A stretch of DNA of 7,637 nt from Bacteroidales bacterium (lineage in GTDB: Bacteria; Bacteroidota; Bacteroidia; Bacteroidales; UBA932): contig JAFWPT010000456.1 of the NCBI GenBank assembly GCA_017509375.1, positions 1 through 7,637 of the forward strand. The letters run 5' to 3'. The position numbers were made by a program, and so were the translations under genes. Below, in pieces: positions 7,430-7,637 of this stretch; position 1 is the stretch's first letter; each line of letters starts with the position of its first letter. Below the pieces are notes generated by a model that saw only the letters and a program-made list of their open reading frames with translations, made no database searches and was not told the origin of the DNA.

Positions 7430-7637
7430 TTATCGTATCAGGACTATATTGCCTTCGTCGATTATGCGGAGTTCGCAATCGGCGAGAAAGGAGAGGACGG
7501 TAAATATTTTTTCTTTGCTCTCGTCGTTGATTTTAAGTGTGATGTGCTGGTCCAGGTCGATGTCTCCCAACGTGCTGACCTTTACTCTGTAGCGGTGCTC
7601 AAGATTTTCGATGACTTTGCCCAAGGTGCAGTCCTCA
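7430..7637 (-). CDS. FecR-family anti-sigma factor, C-terminal fragment (DUF4974-like domain)
   Basis: Only the last 68 residues or so are inside the window; the frame is open to the right edge and the TTG at 7624 is an internal Leu codon, not a start. The fragment reads LGKVIENLEHRYRVKV, then DIDLDQHITLKI, then IFTVLSFLADCELRI and a final EGNIVLIR. This is the beta-alpha-beta pattern of the periplasmic C-terminal domain of Bacteroidota FecR proteins. Such proteins span the inner membrane, hold an ECF sigma factor inactive in the cytoplasm, and release it when the STN domain of a loaded SusC contacts this periplasmic domain. The stop TAA (7432-7430) is 17 nt before the susC ATG, so the two are probably co-transcribed. 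A sigma factor gene is expected further right but cannot be seen. Confidence 0.85.
   Translation of the reverse strand, partial: EDCTLGKVIENLEHRYRVKVSTLGDIDLDQHITLKINDESKEKIFTVLSFLADCELRIIDEGNIVLIR

Noticed and set aside
7413..7478. Longer susC reading frame starting at 7478
   Set aside because: The added 22 residues are charged, precede the signal peptide, and would overlap the FecR end; the start at 7412 fits better.

Overview
The window looks like a fragment of a Bacteroidota chromosome, most likely a gut-type Bacteroidales. The evidence is a SusC/SusD pair, a FecR-type anti-sigma factor with the DUF4974-like C-terminal domain, Bacteroidota-style lipoprotein signals, and two of three visible starts without a clear Shine-Dalgarno sequence. 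G+C is moderately high: sampled 60-base blocks give about 52-58% in most of the minus-strand operon and about 67% in the first 360 bases. That would fit high-GC groups such as Alistipes/Rikenellaceae or Muribaculaceae, but the genus cannot be fixed from this window.

Layout. Positions 2-376 (+) hold the 3' end of a bile acid:sodium symporter (BASS) family membrane transporter, cut by the left edge. Positions 377-514 are a short convergent intergenic stretch rich in small hairpins and short repeats. The rest is one tightly packed minus-strand operon, read from right to left: the C-terminal end of a FecR-like anti-sigma factor (7637-7430, cut by the right edge), a SusC-like TonB-dependent transporter with an N-terminal STN signalling domain (7412-4035), a SusD-like surface glycan-binding lipoprotein (4019-2088), and a lipoprotein with a Fn3-like N-terminal domain and a putative alpha/alpha-toroid (six-hairpin glycosidase-like) catalytic domain (2086-515). 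The gaps between these genes are 17, 15 and 1 nt, so a single transcript is very likely.

How the parts fit. This is a polysaccharide utilization locus (PUL) of the ECF-sigma/anti-sigma class. SusD captures a glycan at the surface and SusC imports it. Substrate occupancy is signalled through the STN domain to FecR, which would release a FecI-type sigma factor expected just beyond the right edge. The last gene is the only enzyme candidate visible. It does not match a carbohydrate-active family that I can name from its sequence, which makes it the most interesting item here. No RNA genes, CRISPR arrays, transposons or clear origins or attachment sites were seen.
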